Source: Symsagittifera roscoffensis
Lineage: Eukaryota > Xenacoelomorpha > Acoela > Convolutidae
NCBI RefSeq assembly: GCF_963678635.1
Contig: NC_087062.1
Span: 13,810,670 to 13,870,669, forward strand
Direction: 5' to 3'
DNA: 60,000 bases
Made by a program: the position numbers and the translations under genes. Within the stretch, counting starts at the first letter, position 1. Each line of letters opens with the position of its first letter. This document shows positions 1-12,239 of this stretch, piece by piece. The notes under the pieces were generated by a model. That model did no database searches and was not told the DNA's origin. It worked only from the letters and a program-made list of their open reading frames with translations.

Positions 1-2903
1 TTTCTCCGTAGAAGTTCTTTGAAAATTGGTTCAATTATAAAATAGTTGAAGAAACCAAGAAAGACTTAATTTGAAATACATGGGAAAACATAGGTTGAGT
101 TTTAGTTGGATTGTTTTGAGAAATTGAACAAACAAATGTTTTGCTTACATTTTGGTCGGAATTTATTGCATATTACAGAACTCGCATAAATCTATCGACT
201 TTAGGCAGTTATGTAGTATTGAGAAGAATATTTTTTCTGTCGTTTGACAAATTTAGTACAATTATGGAGATTTTTTGTCTGAGATAAGTCTGCTTTAGGT
301 TTGAAGTTATTTGGTTATTTTGTACATTTTTCCAACAAAAATTTGTTTTGGGCGTTGAATTTTATGCCGAATCATTTTTTTGAAAGATATTGGATAGACT
401 TGATTTTGGTAGAGGTTTTTTTTTTTAAATCTGATTCAATCAGCAGAATAAATTATTAAAATTGTCTAGATAAATTGTTGATATGATTTTTGACATGAAT
501 GTGTTCGAGGAACGAAGGGTCCGCGTGGTGTGTTTGTGTTGGCTTCAATTTTGTTTCTTTTAGAATTTCAGGTGGGACTTTAAAGTTTTTTGGCTTAATC
601 AAGTCTGCTTAAGGCTTTTAAAATGATTAATTCTTACAATTTATACCAAATATTTCACTTAAGAGGTAAATTTAAAGTAAAAAACCATTTTTTAGAACTT
701 AAGAAAAAAATAGAAAGGCAATTTTTATATTCACATTTAGAGTAAAGAAACGCGCAAAAAAATTCTGCTGTAGAGAATGATCGAAGGTTTCCAGAAAACA
801 ATCATTAGCTTCTCTAAGGTTGTTCAACAAATATTGTGTAAAATTACATCCACAAATTCTCAGCTTTTCTCGCTGGCGTTGGCTCATGTATAGTTGCGAA
901 TAGTTCAAACTCTCTTTTCTTTACTTTTTGAGTTTTATGCAAAAAACAAATGTAAAAAATAGTCAACAAAATTGTCTGGCAAAAAGTTATGGCTTATGGT
1001 AACAAAATTATATTTTTAGTGGAAAAAATTACAATAGCTAAGAATTTAGAGACATTTTGTAGGCTAAAGAATAAAAAATAACTTGCACAATCTGAAAAGT
1101 AATATTCAAAAGTTTGCAACACTAATTTTAAATTTGCCTGCAAAATGCCCTTTCAAGTGATACAATTTTCACTCTCAGATACTTTTTTCTAGCTATGCAA
1201 GGTGGAGTTCATTGCGAGATTTTAAATAATAGAGAAAAATTGAAACTATCTCAAACCACAAGATTTTCAATAAAAATTCATGGTATGTTGTGTATGTTGA
1301 TATTATCGATTTCGAATAGTTATCAAGAGGTTTTGATTGAACTTCATCAAAATTTAGATATGGTTTTAATAGTTGTTCAATCATTTTTAAATTTTTAAGA
1401 GTTCAAAAAATTCATTTTACATCAATGATCTGGAGTTTGGTATGAATAAATTGAAAAATTTCAGAAAGGTCTACTTTTTGTTTCAGCAAGAATTATACAG
1501 TACTAGTACAAGTGAACAAGTAAAAAATTTTTTTCTTAGAGGGGCAAGTTTCTACCATATTTGAATGATATTTATTGAATATTAGATGTAGTTTCCGAAA
1601 ATTTTCTCGGATTTTTTCTTTTCAACGTTTTCCTATATTAATTATTAGCAAAATACTTGTGTTAAAATACTTGGATTAAAAGTCAGTGTATGACAATTTA
1701 CAAAAATTTATTCGATGAACCTGGCCTGCCTGGAATTTCATGGCTATTCATTTGTTCATGTATTTTGAATTACATCGTATGAACTTTCATATTAATGTAG
1801 TTGTGGTTTTTGTGAGATATTAATTCTAGCAAACATTTGAGATACACTCAAATCCTAAATACAAACACTAAGGACATTCATCTAAGCCGATTATTCTGGT
1901 CAGAGCTTTTTGTTCAGACCAATGAAAATGGGGAGGAACTTTGTAGTATTTGGGTGTGTTTTAGTTTCTTTCCCCATGCAAAATCAAGTATCACAAATAA
2001 TCATCGGACTGGGTTGAATGATATATCATATTCAAGCCCTTTCAGTCGTGCTTCGAACCACATTATTTTCCAAAAGTTTTTTCTTGTGTCGAGAAAAACA
2101 GGTTTGAAATTTTTGATTTTTCGTCTTATTCGAGCGAATAAAGCAAGGGAGCAGCCTTAAAACAGCTAAAATGCCTAATTTATGCCTAAACTAAGACCCT
2201 AAAACTAAATTTCAAGCAATTAAACTAGTTTCCGAGTTTGTTAGCTTCATATTGCGAACCAAAAACTTCAAAAAATTCAAAAATTTTCGGCAAAAAATGT
2301 TGACAATTTTTTAGAAGTTTTTTTTTGTCTAGCCATTTTTCTTCAAAAATTTTTGTCCAATTTGCCTACATTACTATGACTGTCTTGTATGCCAAAACTA
2401 TATTTTTATGTCAGATCACATCAAGCTGAAAAAATTACACTAATTTGGAAAAAAACTTTCTAAGCCGTAGTTTTCTGAAGACTATGGCAGGAACATTCTG
2501 TGCTACTTACACAGTAACCGGCTATCCTTATTATTGTTTCCAATTATTTTTTGAGACTAAGGAAATCAAAAGCGAACTTTGACAAAACTTTAGATTAAGC
2601 ACTTGCACGAACTTTTACTGGCGCAATTACATAACGTTACGCACAGACGTTTTCTACTGAGTTCGCGTAATTTTTGGTAGTTCTTAAGGCATGAGCAAAA
2701 CAATCAAAAAATCTCGGCCTACCTGTTTATTGGGTGTCCAAGAATTACCAAATGGGCCATTGGTAAATTTCAATCAACTATTATCCAGAACAGTCCGATT
2801 TGCGTGAAACCATAATAAATTATTAGAGCTTCGAAACTGCTACGAAGGAAAAAATCTTTATTGCTGCATTTTAGGAATGCATTTTTCTTGCTAAAAGAAA
2901 GAC
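1..2903. other. AT-rich non-coding stretch
   Basis: No recognisable gene, RNA or element boundary was found. The sequence is dominated by A and T runs. The open frames here, the longest about 107 codons at 1837-2160 on the plus strand, have no recognisable domain, composition bias of a real protein, or conserved neighbour. It is either intergenic or a long intron. Confidence 0.5.
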
Positions 2904-3072
2904 TTTGAATTTAGTTTCGGTTCCCATTCTGTGTTTTCTAAAAAACTTTTCTGTAATCTTTTTCCAATCATTTTTGAATACAATTTGTAGATCACATTTT
3001 AAAAATGATTGGAAAAAGATTACAGAAAAGTTTTTTAGAAAACACAGAATGGGAACCGAAACTAAATTCAAA
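2904..3072. repeat. Perfect 72-bp inverted repeat with 25-nt loop
   Basis: The left arm is 2904-2975 and the right arm 3001-3072; reading one against the reverse complement of the other I find no mismatch over 72 bp. The spacer is 25 nt and holds a stretch ending TTGTAGATCAC, and nearly the same stretch recurs just after the right arm at about 3086-3096. A repeated flank around an inverted copy suggests a replication template switch. If transcribed it would form a long perfect hairpin. Open frames in both directions across the arms are shadows of the palindrome. Confidence 0.9.
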
Positions 3073-3779
3073 GTAAATTCAAAGAAACTAAATTGTAGAT
3101 CACGACTCTACGATGACCCCTGTTCTGTTCAAATGATTTGAGAGGAAATTCGAAATGACCTATAGTTTTGATTTTCTTCCTGTCATGAGCTTCCGGTTTT
3201 TCGTGACTTTCATCAACCTAATTAGACGCATTAGACGAAGAATTTCAGATGTCTTTCATTTTGGTACATAATTATATCATCATCAAAAAATGTCCAAGTA
3301 CTGCTCGAAAACAGCGTCTTTAATTATATTCTTAAAATCAATGAAGCGTTAAGTATAAGGTGAATTATAAATGCAAATTTGGCCTATTTGAATCATTTCA
3401 GCTCTTTTTTTTCTTTAGTGAATGAAAAAAAAAACACTCTAATTCTTCCAAATTTGATTTGAGACTTAAGACTTGTCCGTTTATCAAGTATCTATTTATG
3501 GAGTTCTGTTTATCAGTACACTGCTGACATAATTTATTAAGATAAAAACGAATAAAGCTTGAAATCTGAACATCCTTTTTCTCAAATTGGGTTAACTTTA
3601 GAGAAAAATGATTTGCTTCGAATTTTAGCAAAATTAAGTACGCCAAGATGACAGGGCTGGCCACAAAGTAATATCATATTGAGCCTATTATGTACTACAA
3701 AAAAGTTTAAAAGGAGTATAAGAAATTTTCTCTAAACGTTTTTTATACAAAATGTATTTTTTGGTAGTAAATACTTTTT
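3073..3779. other. Non-coding stretch
   Basis: AT-rich sequence with homopolymer runs. An 88-codon minus-strand frame at 3398-3664 shows no recognisable domain. I see no element termini, tRNA or structured repeat. Confidence 0.4.
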
Positions 3780-4589
3780 TTGGTTATCAAACTAAAATAA
3801 ATTTCATCAAAGCTTAGAAGCATAAACTACCTCTTAAATTTTGTTAGGCCACCTAAGAAGTTAATTGTGATATGGTTTAGTTATCAACTGACCCGATGTT
3901 TTCATTTCAACGTTTTATCCTCTGAAAAAAAAATAATTTTAAATCCAAAAAAACTTGCATCCTATAGTCCCATACTGATTCATTCAAATCTCTAAGCATG
4001 ATTTGGATCACTATTTTTTTGTCTAAAGTGGCTGTGAAAAACCAAGTAATTTTTTTGACTTCGCAGAAAAAAATGCAGAATATTTTTGCTTGCGTTTAGT
4101 TTTTTATTCGGTCAAATTCAATTTTTTAGCAAAGCGTTTGACGGAACTTTTTTTGTGATAGATTTCCAAAAGTGGCAAATACAACCACCTAAATAGAACT
4201 CAGCTGAGAAGAACAATAGTTAGTACTGGGAACCAAACCCGCTAAGGCTGCTCATGATTCAGATGTGTGATATAGCCTACTGGAGCGTAGACTACGACCG
4301 AAATAGAAAATAGAGCAGTAAAATGTTTCTGTTCTTACTTACCTTTATATTCATGAGTGTCATATTGTTCTCGAACGATGAGAAAACTCCGTAGTTTGAA
4401 ATTTTTTCATTCGCTAAAATCTCAATTTGAGTGGTACATAGTCTAAACACCAGCCTGAATATCCTCATCTCCGAAATCGAATCCCGCTAGGAGTTTTTTT
4501 TGTTAGGATCAAAAATTAAACCCCACCTATTGTAACATACCACCAATTTTCGATACCTTCTGAAAAACAATTGGTTTCCCATAGTAAAA

Positions 4590-4800
4590 ATAAGTAAAAC
4601 AAAATAATCTGTGATCTTTTGCTGTGAAGTAACTGGGGTTTGAAAGTTACTAATTTGACTTTTTTAGATAATTGACGCTAGGATAATTAAACATTTTTGG
4701 CTAATTAAGCATATCCCTATGTAATTAACATAAAATAAGTAGAACAACAAGTATTAAAACAGGCGTCGCAACCTTCGAGGCTTTGCCTTGAGATACGAAA
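4590..4800 (+). repeat. Eroded module B copy
   Basis: Recognisable B landmarks in the correct order: TCTGTGATCTTTTGCTGTGAAG, GGGGTTTGAAAG, an AATTGACGCTAG remnant of the central palindrome, and the 3-prime block GGCGTCGCAACCTTCGAGGCTTTGCCTTGAGATACGA. That last block corresponds to GGCAGTCGGAACATTCAGGGCTTCGCCCTGATACGA in young copies. The 7-bp hairpin is partly lost. Confidence 0.55.
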
Positions 4801-5574
4801 AAGCAAGCAAGCAAGTAGGTAAAGCAACCCTTGCTCGCTATAGAAGATCCGCTAGGGTAAGGTTTTAGACAAAGCATATTTCAATTGTGAACCTACTCGA
4901 GAAGTTAAACAGGAATATGTGACGATTTGAGACTACTTCTGAAAAAAAAACTGTGTTCAAGGTACTGCCAAAAGTTTTTTTGTCACCGCGTTAAATATTT
5001 AGATAAAGCCAGCAATTGATCCTGTGTTTGGTTCACCCAGTAAATCTCCTGTGACAAAAACTATAGCTAAATATAATTTCAAACACTTCGAGGCTTTAAA
5101 ATTGAACTGTATACCAACTTTTTGTCATGAATCTAAAATAGGTTTATGTATACGAAGTTTAGATGATTAAATTCCCTTTGAGCTTTGTTGCGCCACATAA
5201 GAGGCTCATTTTGATATAGTTTTGTCAGCAATTGACGCGATAACTTTGAAATAGTTTTAGATTGACAGAAAAAAGCCAAAAATGATCCGATCTTGGATAA
5301 TTTGTTGGACCTGAAAAGCCAAAAAAGTCGCATCACATTAATTCGTTGAAATTTCTAAGCAATTTTTGTGTTCAGCTTTTTGTTCGTTTAAGGTCCAGCT
5401 GATTTGAGAAAAATGCGTTTTTTGTTTCAATTTTCATTCGTTATGATGGGATAGTTTAAACTGTCGGTATAACCTATTTATATCACCAAAATAAGCAAAT
5501 TACCAATTAGTTTTAATAATCAGAAGTTATCACTAACTTTTTTTTTTTTACTTTCTGAATTATAAAAGTCCTCA

Positions 5575-5960
5575 AAGTTCAAATAAAAAAATCTGTGATT
5601 TTTTTTGGTGAAATTATGGGGATTTAAATTTTGCTAGTTTGGACTTGTTGTGATAATCAACGCGCAATGTATCGCGTTCTTATAAAAAAACTTCAGGACT
5701 GATTAAACCGTTCCAAAATAAATGTTAAATTGCTTAAAATTGATTTGTTATGTAGTCAGTTTGGGTGAATACAACAACAAAAAATGTTGAAAACGTCTGT
5801 TTTGTTACTTCATATGTTTTTCTACAAAAAAATTTCTAATTAGTTTTGAACTGCAGTCGCAACATTGAAAGTCTCGCCTTGCTTTTGGTCAATAACAAGA
5901 CTCCTCGTAAATCAAAAACTACAAGCTAGTAGGCAAGGCAATCATTTCTCTCACTGTAGC
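5575..5960 (+). repeat. Eroded module B copy
   Basis: Carries TCTGTGATTTTTTTTGGTGAAATTATGGGGATTTAAA, then ATCAACGCGCAATGTATCGCG (the central palindrome, still recognisable), CGTTCCAAAAT, ATTGATTTGTTATG, and a decayed GCAGTCGCAACATTG 3-prime block at about 5862. All landmarks match the order in the young copies downstream. This is direct sequence evidence that the B family is old as well as recently amplified. Confidence 0.6.
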
Positions 5961-6539
5961 AGGCTCGCTAGGGTTAGGTTTTGGACACTATTTATAGGTA
6001 CTCGCAGGTTGCTCTAAGGCGGCGCAAAAAATGTTTTCTAAGTTGACTGCTGATACAATTTTAGCTTCCAATGTATGATAATTTTATATTATTTTTAAAA
6101 AGTTTTACAAACTTTCAATTTCTTTTAAAAGTTTTCAATTTCTTCGAAATTTTTTTTGAGTTTTTTTAGGGTACACACAGAGGTTACAAATTTTGCCTCT
6201 AAACTTGAATTATTTCAAGTTATTTTTGAACAGTTAGAATTATAAGAAGATCTGAAACCCAATAGTTTTGGAGATGTGACCTTTATCAATAATTTGACCA
6301 GCAGTAAATTCTTTTTGTTTTCATTTGCTAAATGGAAATCAAATTAAGCTTTCAAGTGATTTTGTTCATTAGATGGGGCTAAATTAAACAAAAGTTGTCC
6401 AAAAACACCTTGGATGACCAAATTTTTATCTTTAAATCTGAAAAAGTTTTGTTCCAAGAAAATCTGTTAATTTTGTTTATTTCGCAGAACAACCTTTAGA
6501 TTTTGCAGAACAATTGAGTCTCTTCAAAACACCAGAAAT

Positions 6540-6970
6540 TCATTGCTTGTCGAGAAAAAATCAATTTTTATACGAATCGCCTAACTGTGAAATAGTTTCA
6601 AAAGTTTGAACTCGTGATTGGCTTGCCCAGAAAAAAAAATCTATTTCTTGGAATCCATTCAACTTATGAAATAATTCGACCAATTTCAATGATTCACTTC
6701 ATAAATATCTTGCTCAGAAATTTACATTTTTCTGTCAACTGATAGCTACAGAAAGTGTTTAATGTCAATGATTGAGTAGCTGGCTTGGAAAAATCTAATT
6801 CGTTCCCAAACCAATTCGTTTTTGTATCAAAACGGAAGTTTTAAAAAATTTTATCGCCTGAAGAGATTGCTTAGATCAACTCAATTTTTTGCCAACCAAA
6901 TCCTTCTATGAAATATTTTGACATATATCAGCGACATAAATAGTTTGCTTTGAAAACGCTGATGCGAAAC
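6540..6970 (+). repeat. Degenerate ~80-125-bp tandem subrepeats
   Basis: A motif like CTTGCTCAGAAAAATC recurs near 6545, 6622, 6712 and 6783, each followed by TTTTT-rich sequence and an AATTCG or TTCAA block. Similar motifs (GCTTGCTTAGAAAAAC, GCTCGCAGAAAATG, GCTTGCAGGAAAA) occur inside module A. This stretch therefore looks like the low-order sequence from which module A was assembled. Divergence between units is high. Confidence 0.35.
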
Positions 6971-7269
6971 CAGCAACAAAACATAAAAGTTTTTGAAGTT
7001 TTGAAGTTCCATTAATTAAAAAGCTACCCGCATTGACAAAATTGTTTTCATATCAAATTAAATTGATTCTGATTCAAAAATAATCTATCCAAGTTGATCA
7101 ACAATGTACATTTTGGAAAATGAATTTTTCTTGAGAAATTTGGATCAATTTAAGTGTCTAAGAATTCCATTCAATTCGACCTAGATAATTTGACTATCGG
7201 TCCTATTTCAAAAAATCCCTGAGTAGATCAATTAGGATCTCGAAATTCTATTTCAAATAGATTCTAGCA

Positions 7270-7715
7270 AAAAATTTATATAACACATCCAGCAAATGGT
7301 CCATACAAATCAAATTAGGAGCTGAAAAACCTACAAAAACCTATGTAATAAATCAAGAAAACTGTCAATAATAATCACATTTTGAGCTCATAGAAAAAAA
7401 CTCAACGAAAATCAAAATTTGATTAAAAACCTATCTAACAAATAAAGAAAATGGATTATATAAGTCAGGTTTTTAGCTCAAAAACAGACAATCATATTGG
7501 AACCAATTATCATTGAAAATCAGATTTCGAGCAAAAGAATTATGTAACGAATCAAGAGTACGGCCGAAACCAATCAGAATTGTTGCTCATACAAATTCTA
7601 AAAATCAAAAACAATAATCAATTTAAGCCAGATTTTGAGCAAAAAAACTTTGTAGCAGTTCGAAATATTGTTCAATATAAATTAAAATTTGAGCCCAAAA
7701 TGGGCCATAACATCA
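7270..7715 (+). repeat. ~105-bp degenerate tandem repeat at the head of module A
   Basis: Four to five diverged units share CTATGTAACAAATCAAGAAAACGG, then ACCAATCA or ATACAAATCA, then a TTTGAGCTCAAAAA block. The first 1.72-kb module A copy begins inside this run, at TTATATAAGTCAGG (7456). The low-order repeat may have supplied the recombination point for tandem module A copies. Confidence 0.5.
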
Positions 7716-9230
7716 TAGATTATTATGAATGTTAGAGTAAATGGCGACAAAAATAATTCCATTGTCGAATGAAATTTGATTTGTAAAAACTGTTTTCTGT
7801 TTTCATTATGCTACATGACATTATGGCTGCAAAGTTAAAAATGATCGCCAATGATAAATGCAACACAAGCTCAAAAATGATAAAATAAAAAATAGAAAAA
7901 AAAAATGATAAGATTTTAATCTGTTCTAATCTTCCAACATTAAAAACAACTAAATACAGATAAAACCGGGTTTAAAACGATGTAAAAACGATCGACTTAT
8001 TTGCAAGGGCTTATGGTCAGTTTAAATCGACTTTAAATTAATCCAAATCAATCTTAATGATGTCTATTTAATCTGCAAATTTTCTCATGCTAAATTTGAT
8101 CTAAATTTGTTTTACATACTTGTTTCATGCAAAAACCGATCTTAATTCAATTTTGTTTGTGCGAGTAGCTAAGAAATATTTTAACGTTTTCTGAAACGAT
8201 TCACCTTTCGAAACAACATCAAAAATTTTGGAGATATTCCATCTTCCTTTGAAAAGCTTGCAGGAAAAACTGTCAGTTTTTGCGAAAGGTTCACGCTAAT
8301 AGCTTTTACCAAAATTATCGGTCACTTTGATCTTAACATACTGAAAAAAACTCTGACCTTGAGACAGTGAAATAGATTTGAAACTACAACCGAATTTTCA
8401 AAATTGCAATGGAACTGTCCAAAAACTGAATTAAAATGATTGCGCTTTTTTCAGAGGTCAGTTTTTGTAATATAACTTCAAACCCTTATCACTAAAACAA
8501 TTTTCATTCAGCACCTATCTGAAATGCAATTTTTCAAGAGAAAAGAATGCAAAAAAAGCCGACAAAAAGCCAACGCGAATCTCTTTAAAAGTTTTCAGCT
8601 TGAAAGTCTTCAAAAAGACGTTGTCCGATAAATTTGTTAAAACTATAATACAACTTCAAAAAACTTAAAACTTCAATACTTAAGTTGCTTGCTTAGAAAA
8701 ACTTGACTTTTTTAGATCCGATCTACGATATAGATAACTTCAAACTTCAAATCAACGTCATCAATTGAATAGCTCGCAGAAAATGTCATCATTTTTTGTT
8801 TAACGTTTCTAGCTAAATGAACTGTTACAGAAAACTTTCAAAATTTTCAAATTTTTATAACTTGAAAAATGCAACGTGCAATACGTTTCTCAGACTAAAA
8901 AAAAACGACTTTTTTCTCCACACAAAGAAAACTATTGAACTTTTTAAAATGGTTCGTTCAGTTCACATTTTAAAGGGTAAAATTGTGACGTCTCTGTTCG
9001 CCTTCGATGTCTTTTTGATGGTGATCGGCAAATAAGACGACAGCCGCTAAGGCGAAATCCGTTTTTTATGGGACTTTAAGACACGCTACACGCAATTCTC
9101 AACCTATTGTATTTTTAAGAAATTTAAACCGCTTAAATTCGAACTGCTCATTTTTCTTGAAATAACGCTTAATGGCCGTCCTAATGTCTTGTCCTCTTAA
9201 GGGCCTGGCGTTATATCTATCTTGCACCCT
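7456..9230 (+). repeat. Module A, copy 1 (full length)
   Basis: A ~1.77-kb unit starting TTATATAAGTCAGGTTTTTAG and ending GGCCTGGCGTTATATCTATCTTGCACCCT. Inside are a CGATCGACTT block, AAATCGACTTTAAATTAATCC, several GCTTGC/AGAAAA subrepeats and a block GGTGATCGGCAAATAAGACGACAGCCGCTAAGG. Frames such as the 72-codon one at 8817-9035 are not convincing as genes, since they are not kept open in other copies. It is the only full copy outside the tandem run and keeps a ~60-bp segment (about 8700-8760) that copies 2 and 3 lack. Confidence 0.75.
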
Positions 9231-9527
9231 TTTCGATTGGAACGATGGTGCCACTTGAGTCTAATTTTCAGTGTTTTGTGAAATTTTACCGACGTATTTT
9301 CGAACTGGGCTGAGTTCAATTCAACTCAAATTCATCGTTTGCTGACAAATTTGAATAAAACCCAGTTCAAACTGTTCAAAGAGCAGTGACTTCTACAGTT
9401 CCTCCGGGTTCCTCTAAGTCACTGGGGAAATGACTTCGGAGGAGCCGAAGAATTAACTGCCCTTTTTGCGAGCCTTTTTGTTTAACAAGTTGGCCAAATC
9501 AGTCATTTGATTCATTTATTGAGCAGT
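9231..9527 (+). repeat. Module A 3-prime extension with long hairpin
   Basis: Follows copy 1 and recurs after the copies ending at 15730 and near 21945. It holds an imperfect inverted repeat; in the copy near 15805 the arms read AACTGGGCTGAATTCAA and TTGAATTGAGCCCAGTT, pairing at 16 of 17 positions. A second pair, AGTGACTT and AAGTCACT, follows. No open frame or known terminus was recognised. Confidence 0.6.
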
Positions 9528-9747
9528 TGTTGTTCCGGCTTTCGAAGAAAGTGAGGACTAATTATGCTCGGGGTGGTTCTTTTTATTCAAACCAGTTTTA
9601 AGAAACAACGATTTCTTGATCTATAGGGACTTATCGCCCTGTTCCCACCACTGTAGTTTCTGCCATGAGCCAAAATAAACTGCTAATTTACATGTGGTAA
9701 TTTATCCCGCATTAAAATCGTTCCCAATTGAGGCAGCTAATTGTTCC
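9528..9747 (+). repeat. Diverged, internally deleted module B copy
   Basis: Starts TTGTTCCGGCTTTCGAAGAAAGTGAGG and continues GCTCGGGGTGG, a decayed form of the B 5-prime hairpin and its following block. It then jumps to a GCATTAAAATCGTTCCCAATTGAGG block matching the B middle. The same deleted derivative follows module A near 16017 and 22220, so it travels with module A. Confidence 0.6.
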
Positions 9748-10789
9748 GACTTTCGATACGAAAGTAACGGAATATTTGTGCTGGGGGTGGGTTTTTTTTC
9801 TTCAGACAATTTTCGACTTTTTAACTAGCCATTTTTGACGGAATTTTTTTTATATCACTCAAAAGGTATTGTTGTCCTGAGCTCAGATTTGAAAAGATAT
9901 TTCACCTGTGATCATTTTTCGTAAAGTTATGGGGGTTTAAAGATTGCCATTTTGGCCAATTTGGGACAATTAACGCGCGATATATTTCGCGCTATATACG
10001 CGAAAGCGGAGAGTTGATCCGTCTTAAAATCGTTCCAAATTGGTTCAAAGAAGTTAATTTGCCATAATCGATTTGTTACAAGAAGCAAAATCTATCCGTT
10101 TGTACTTTATATGGCGTGTGGGGGGATGATTTTCGAAAAAAAAACTTTTTTAAATTTTTATTTTATTTTAAATACATATAATTTTTAAATGTTTTTACTA
10201 CTCCCTAAAACCTTAAAAGGCAGTCGAAAACTTCAGGGCTTCAACTTGATACGAGCAGTTTTGTTGGTTTTATAATTCATACTCGACACAAATTTCACTA
10301 CTTGAAATTCAATATAAACAGCCTTTTACAAAATCATAGTTTTGCCATATAAATGGCAGAGTGAACATTCAGTGTTTTGCCTTGATTCGAGCAGTTTTTT
10401 CTAGCTTCGCTCCTATGTAGCAAAAACTTGTCGGTTAATATTTGATGGCCGTTTTACTTTCTTTGGTTTTGTTAGATGAAAACAATTTCCCTGCATGGTG
10501 TCTTAAGTTAAAAAAATCAAACAAGGATAGCAGGCTGCAAGTAGCAAAGAATGTTGCTACCAAAGTTCTTAAAACACAAACATTTTTTTTTGTTCCGATT
10601 TTCGATACGAAAGTAACGGAAAATTTGTGCTCGGGGTGGGGGTTTTATTTTCTTCAGACAAACTTCGACTTTTTAACTAGCCATTTTTGACGGTTTTTTT
10701 TTCTACATCATTCGAAAGCTATTGTTGTCCTGAGCTTAAATTTGAAAAAATATTTCACCTGTGATAGTTTTTAGTAAAGTTATGAGGAT
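9748..10789 (+). repeat. Module B array I: one long unit plus a partial
   Basis: The first unit runs from TTGTTCCGACTTTCG at 9748 to the next start near 10592, about 843 bp, the long form. The long form adds, after the 3-prime hairpin block, about 340 bp that include TTTTGTTGGTTTTATAATTCATACTCGAC and GGTGTCTTAAG. A second unit is cut at about 10789, where module A begins (ATGAATGTTAGA). The 82-codon frame at 10442-10690 lies inside this repeat and is not a gene. Confidence 0.75.
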
Positions 10790-12239
10790 GAATGTTAGAA
10801 AAATGGCGACAAAAAAAATTCCATTGTCGAATGAAATTTGATTTGTAAAAACTGTTTGGTGTTTTAATTATGCTACAAGACATTATGGCTGTAAAGTTAA
10901 AAATGATCGGCATTGATAAATGCAACACAAGCTCAAAACTAATAAAATATAAAATAGAAAAAAAAATTGATAAGATTTTAATCTGTTCTAATCTCCCAAC
11001 ATTAAAAACAACTAAATACAGATAAAAACGGGTTTAAAACGATGTAAAAACGATCGACTTATTTGCAAGGGCTTATGGCCAGTTTAAATCGACTTTAAAT
11101 TAATCCAAATCAATCTTAATGATGTCTATTTAATCTGAAAACTTTTCTCATGCTAAATTTGATCTAAATTTGTTTTACATACTTGTTTCATGCAAAAACC
11201 GATCTTAATTTAATTTTGTTTGTGCGAATAGCTAAGAAAAATTTTAACGTTTTCTGAAACGATTCACCTTTCAAAACAACATCAAAATTTTGGAGATATT
11301 CCATCTTCCTTTGAAAAGCTTGCAGGAAAATTCTCAGTTTTTGCGAAAGATTCACGCTAATAGCTTTTAGCAAAATTATCGGTCAATTTGATCTTAACAT
11401 ACTGAGAAAAACTCTGACCTTGAGACAGTGAAATAGATTTGAAACTACAACCGGATTTTCAAAATTGCAATGGAATTGTCCAAAAACTGAAATAAAAAGA
11501 TTGCGCTTTTTTCAGAGGTCAGTTTTTGTAATATAACTTCAAGCCCTTATCACTAAAACAATTTTCCTTCAGCACCTATCTGACATGCAATTTTTCAATA
11601 GTAAAGAATGCAAAAAATGCCGACAAAAAGGCAAACGCGAATCTCTTTAAAAATTTTCAGCTTGAAAGTCTTCAAAAAGACGTTGTCCGATAAATTTGTT
11701 AAAACTATAATACATTTTCAAAAAACTTTAAACTTCAATACTTAAGTTGCTTGCTTAGAAAAACTTGGACTTGAATAGCTTGCAGAAAATGTCATCATTT
11801 TTTGCTTAACGTTTCGAGCTAAATGAACTGTTACAGAAGATTTTCAAACTTTTCAAATTTTTATAAATTGAAAAATGCAACGTGCAATACGTTTCTCAGA
11901 TTAAGAAAAACGACTTTTTTTCTCAACACAAAAGAACTATTGATTTTTTGAAGCGGTTCAGTTCACATTTTAAAGGGTAAAATTGTGACGTCTCTGTTCT
12001 CCTTCGATGTCTTTTTGATGGTGATCGGCAAATAAGACGACAGCCGCTAAGACGAAATCCGTTTTTTATGGGACTTTAAGACACAATACACGCAATTCTC
12101 AACCTATTGTATTTTTAAGAAATTTAAACCGCTTAAATTCGAACTGCTCATTTTTCTTGAAATAACGCTTAATGGCCGTCCTAATGTCTTGTCGTCTTAA
12201 GGGCCTGGCTATATATCTATCTTGCACCCTGGCGTTATA
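10790..12239 (+). repeat. Module A, copy 2 (5-prime truncated)
   Basis: Begins at ATGAATGTTAGAAAAATGGCG, lacking the first ~280 bp of the unit. From about 11188 to 11780 it looks identical to copy 3, 1719 bp downstream. Like copy 3 it lacks a ~60-bp segment present in copies 1, 4 and 6 (AAAACTTGGACTTGAATAGC is the deletion joint). Confidence 0.8.

Larger units (their letters stand above)
3780..6000 (+). repeat. Two old diverged tandem copies of a ~1.3-kb repeat
   Basis: Segments starting near 3780 and near 5130 run in parallel. Both have a block reading like GCCACxTAAGAxG followed by TTTTGATATAG-type sequence, then a long AT-rich part, then a block like the middle of module B (CTGTGAT..., TATGGGG..., AATTxACGCG..., CGTTCC..., ATTGATTTGTTA), and finally the B 3-prime hairpin region. 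The similarity is clearly decayed, so these predate the young array downstream. Boundaries are approximate. Confidence 0.5.

Noticed and set aside
1837-2160. 107-codon plus-strand open frame
   Set aside because: No recognisable motif; one such frame is expected by chance in 60 kb of six-frame sequence.
2871-3141. Two overlapping opposite frames with almost the same protein
   Set aside because: They are the two strands of the perfect 72-bp inverted repeat.
4470-4500. tRNA 3-prime end suggested by ATCGAATCCCGCTAGG
   Set aside because: No matching acceptor stem or anticodon arm upstream.
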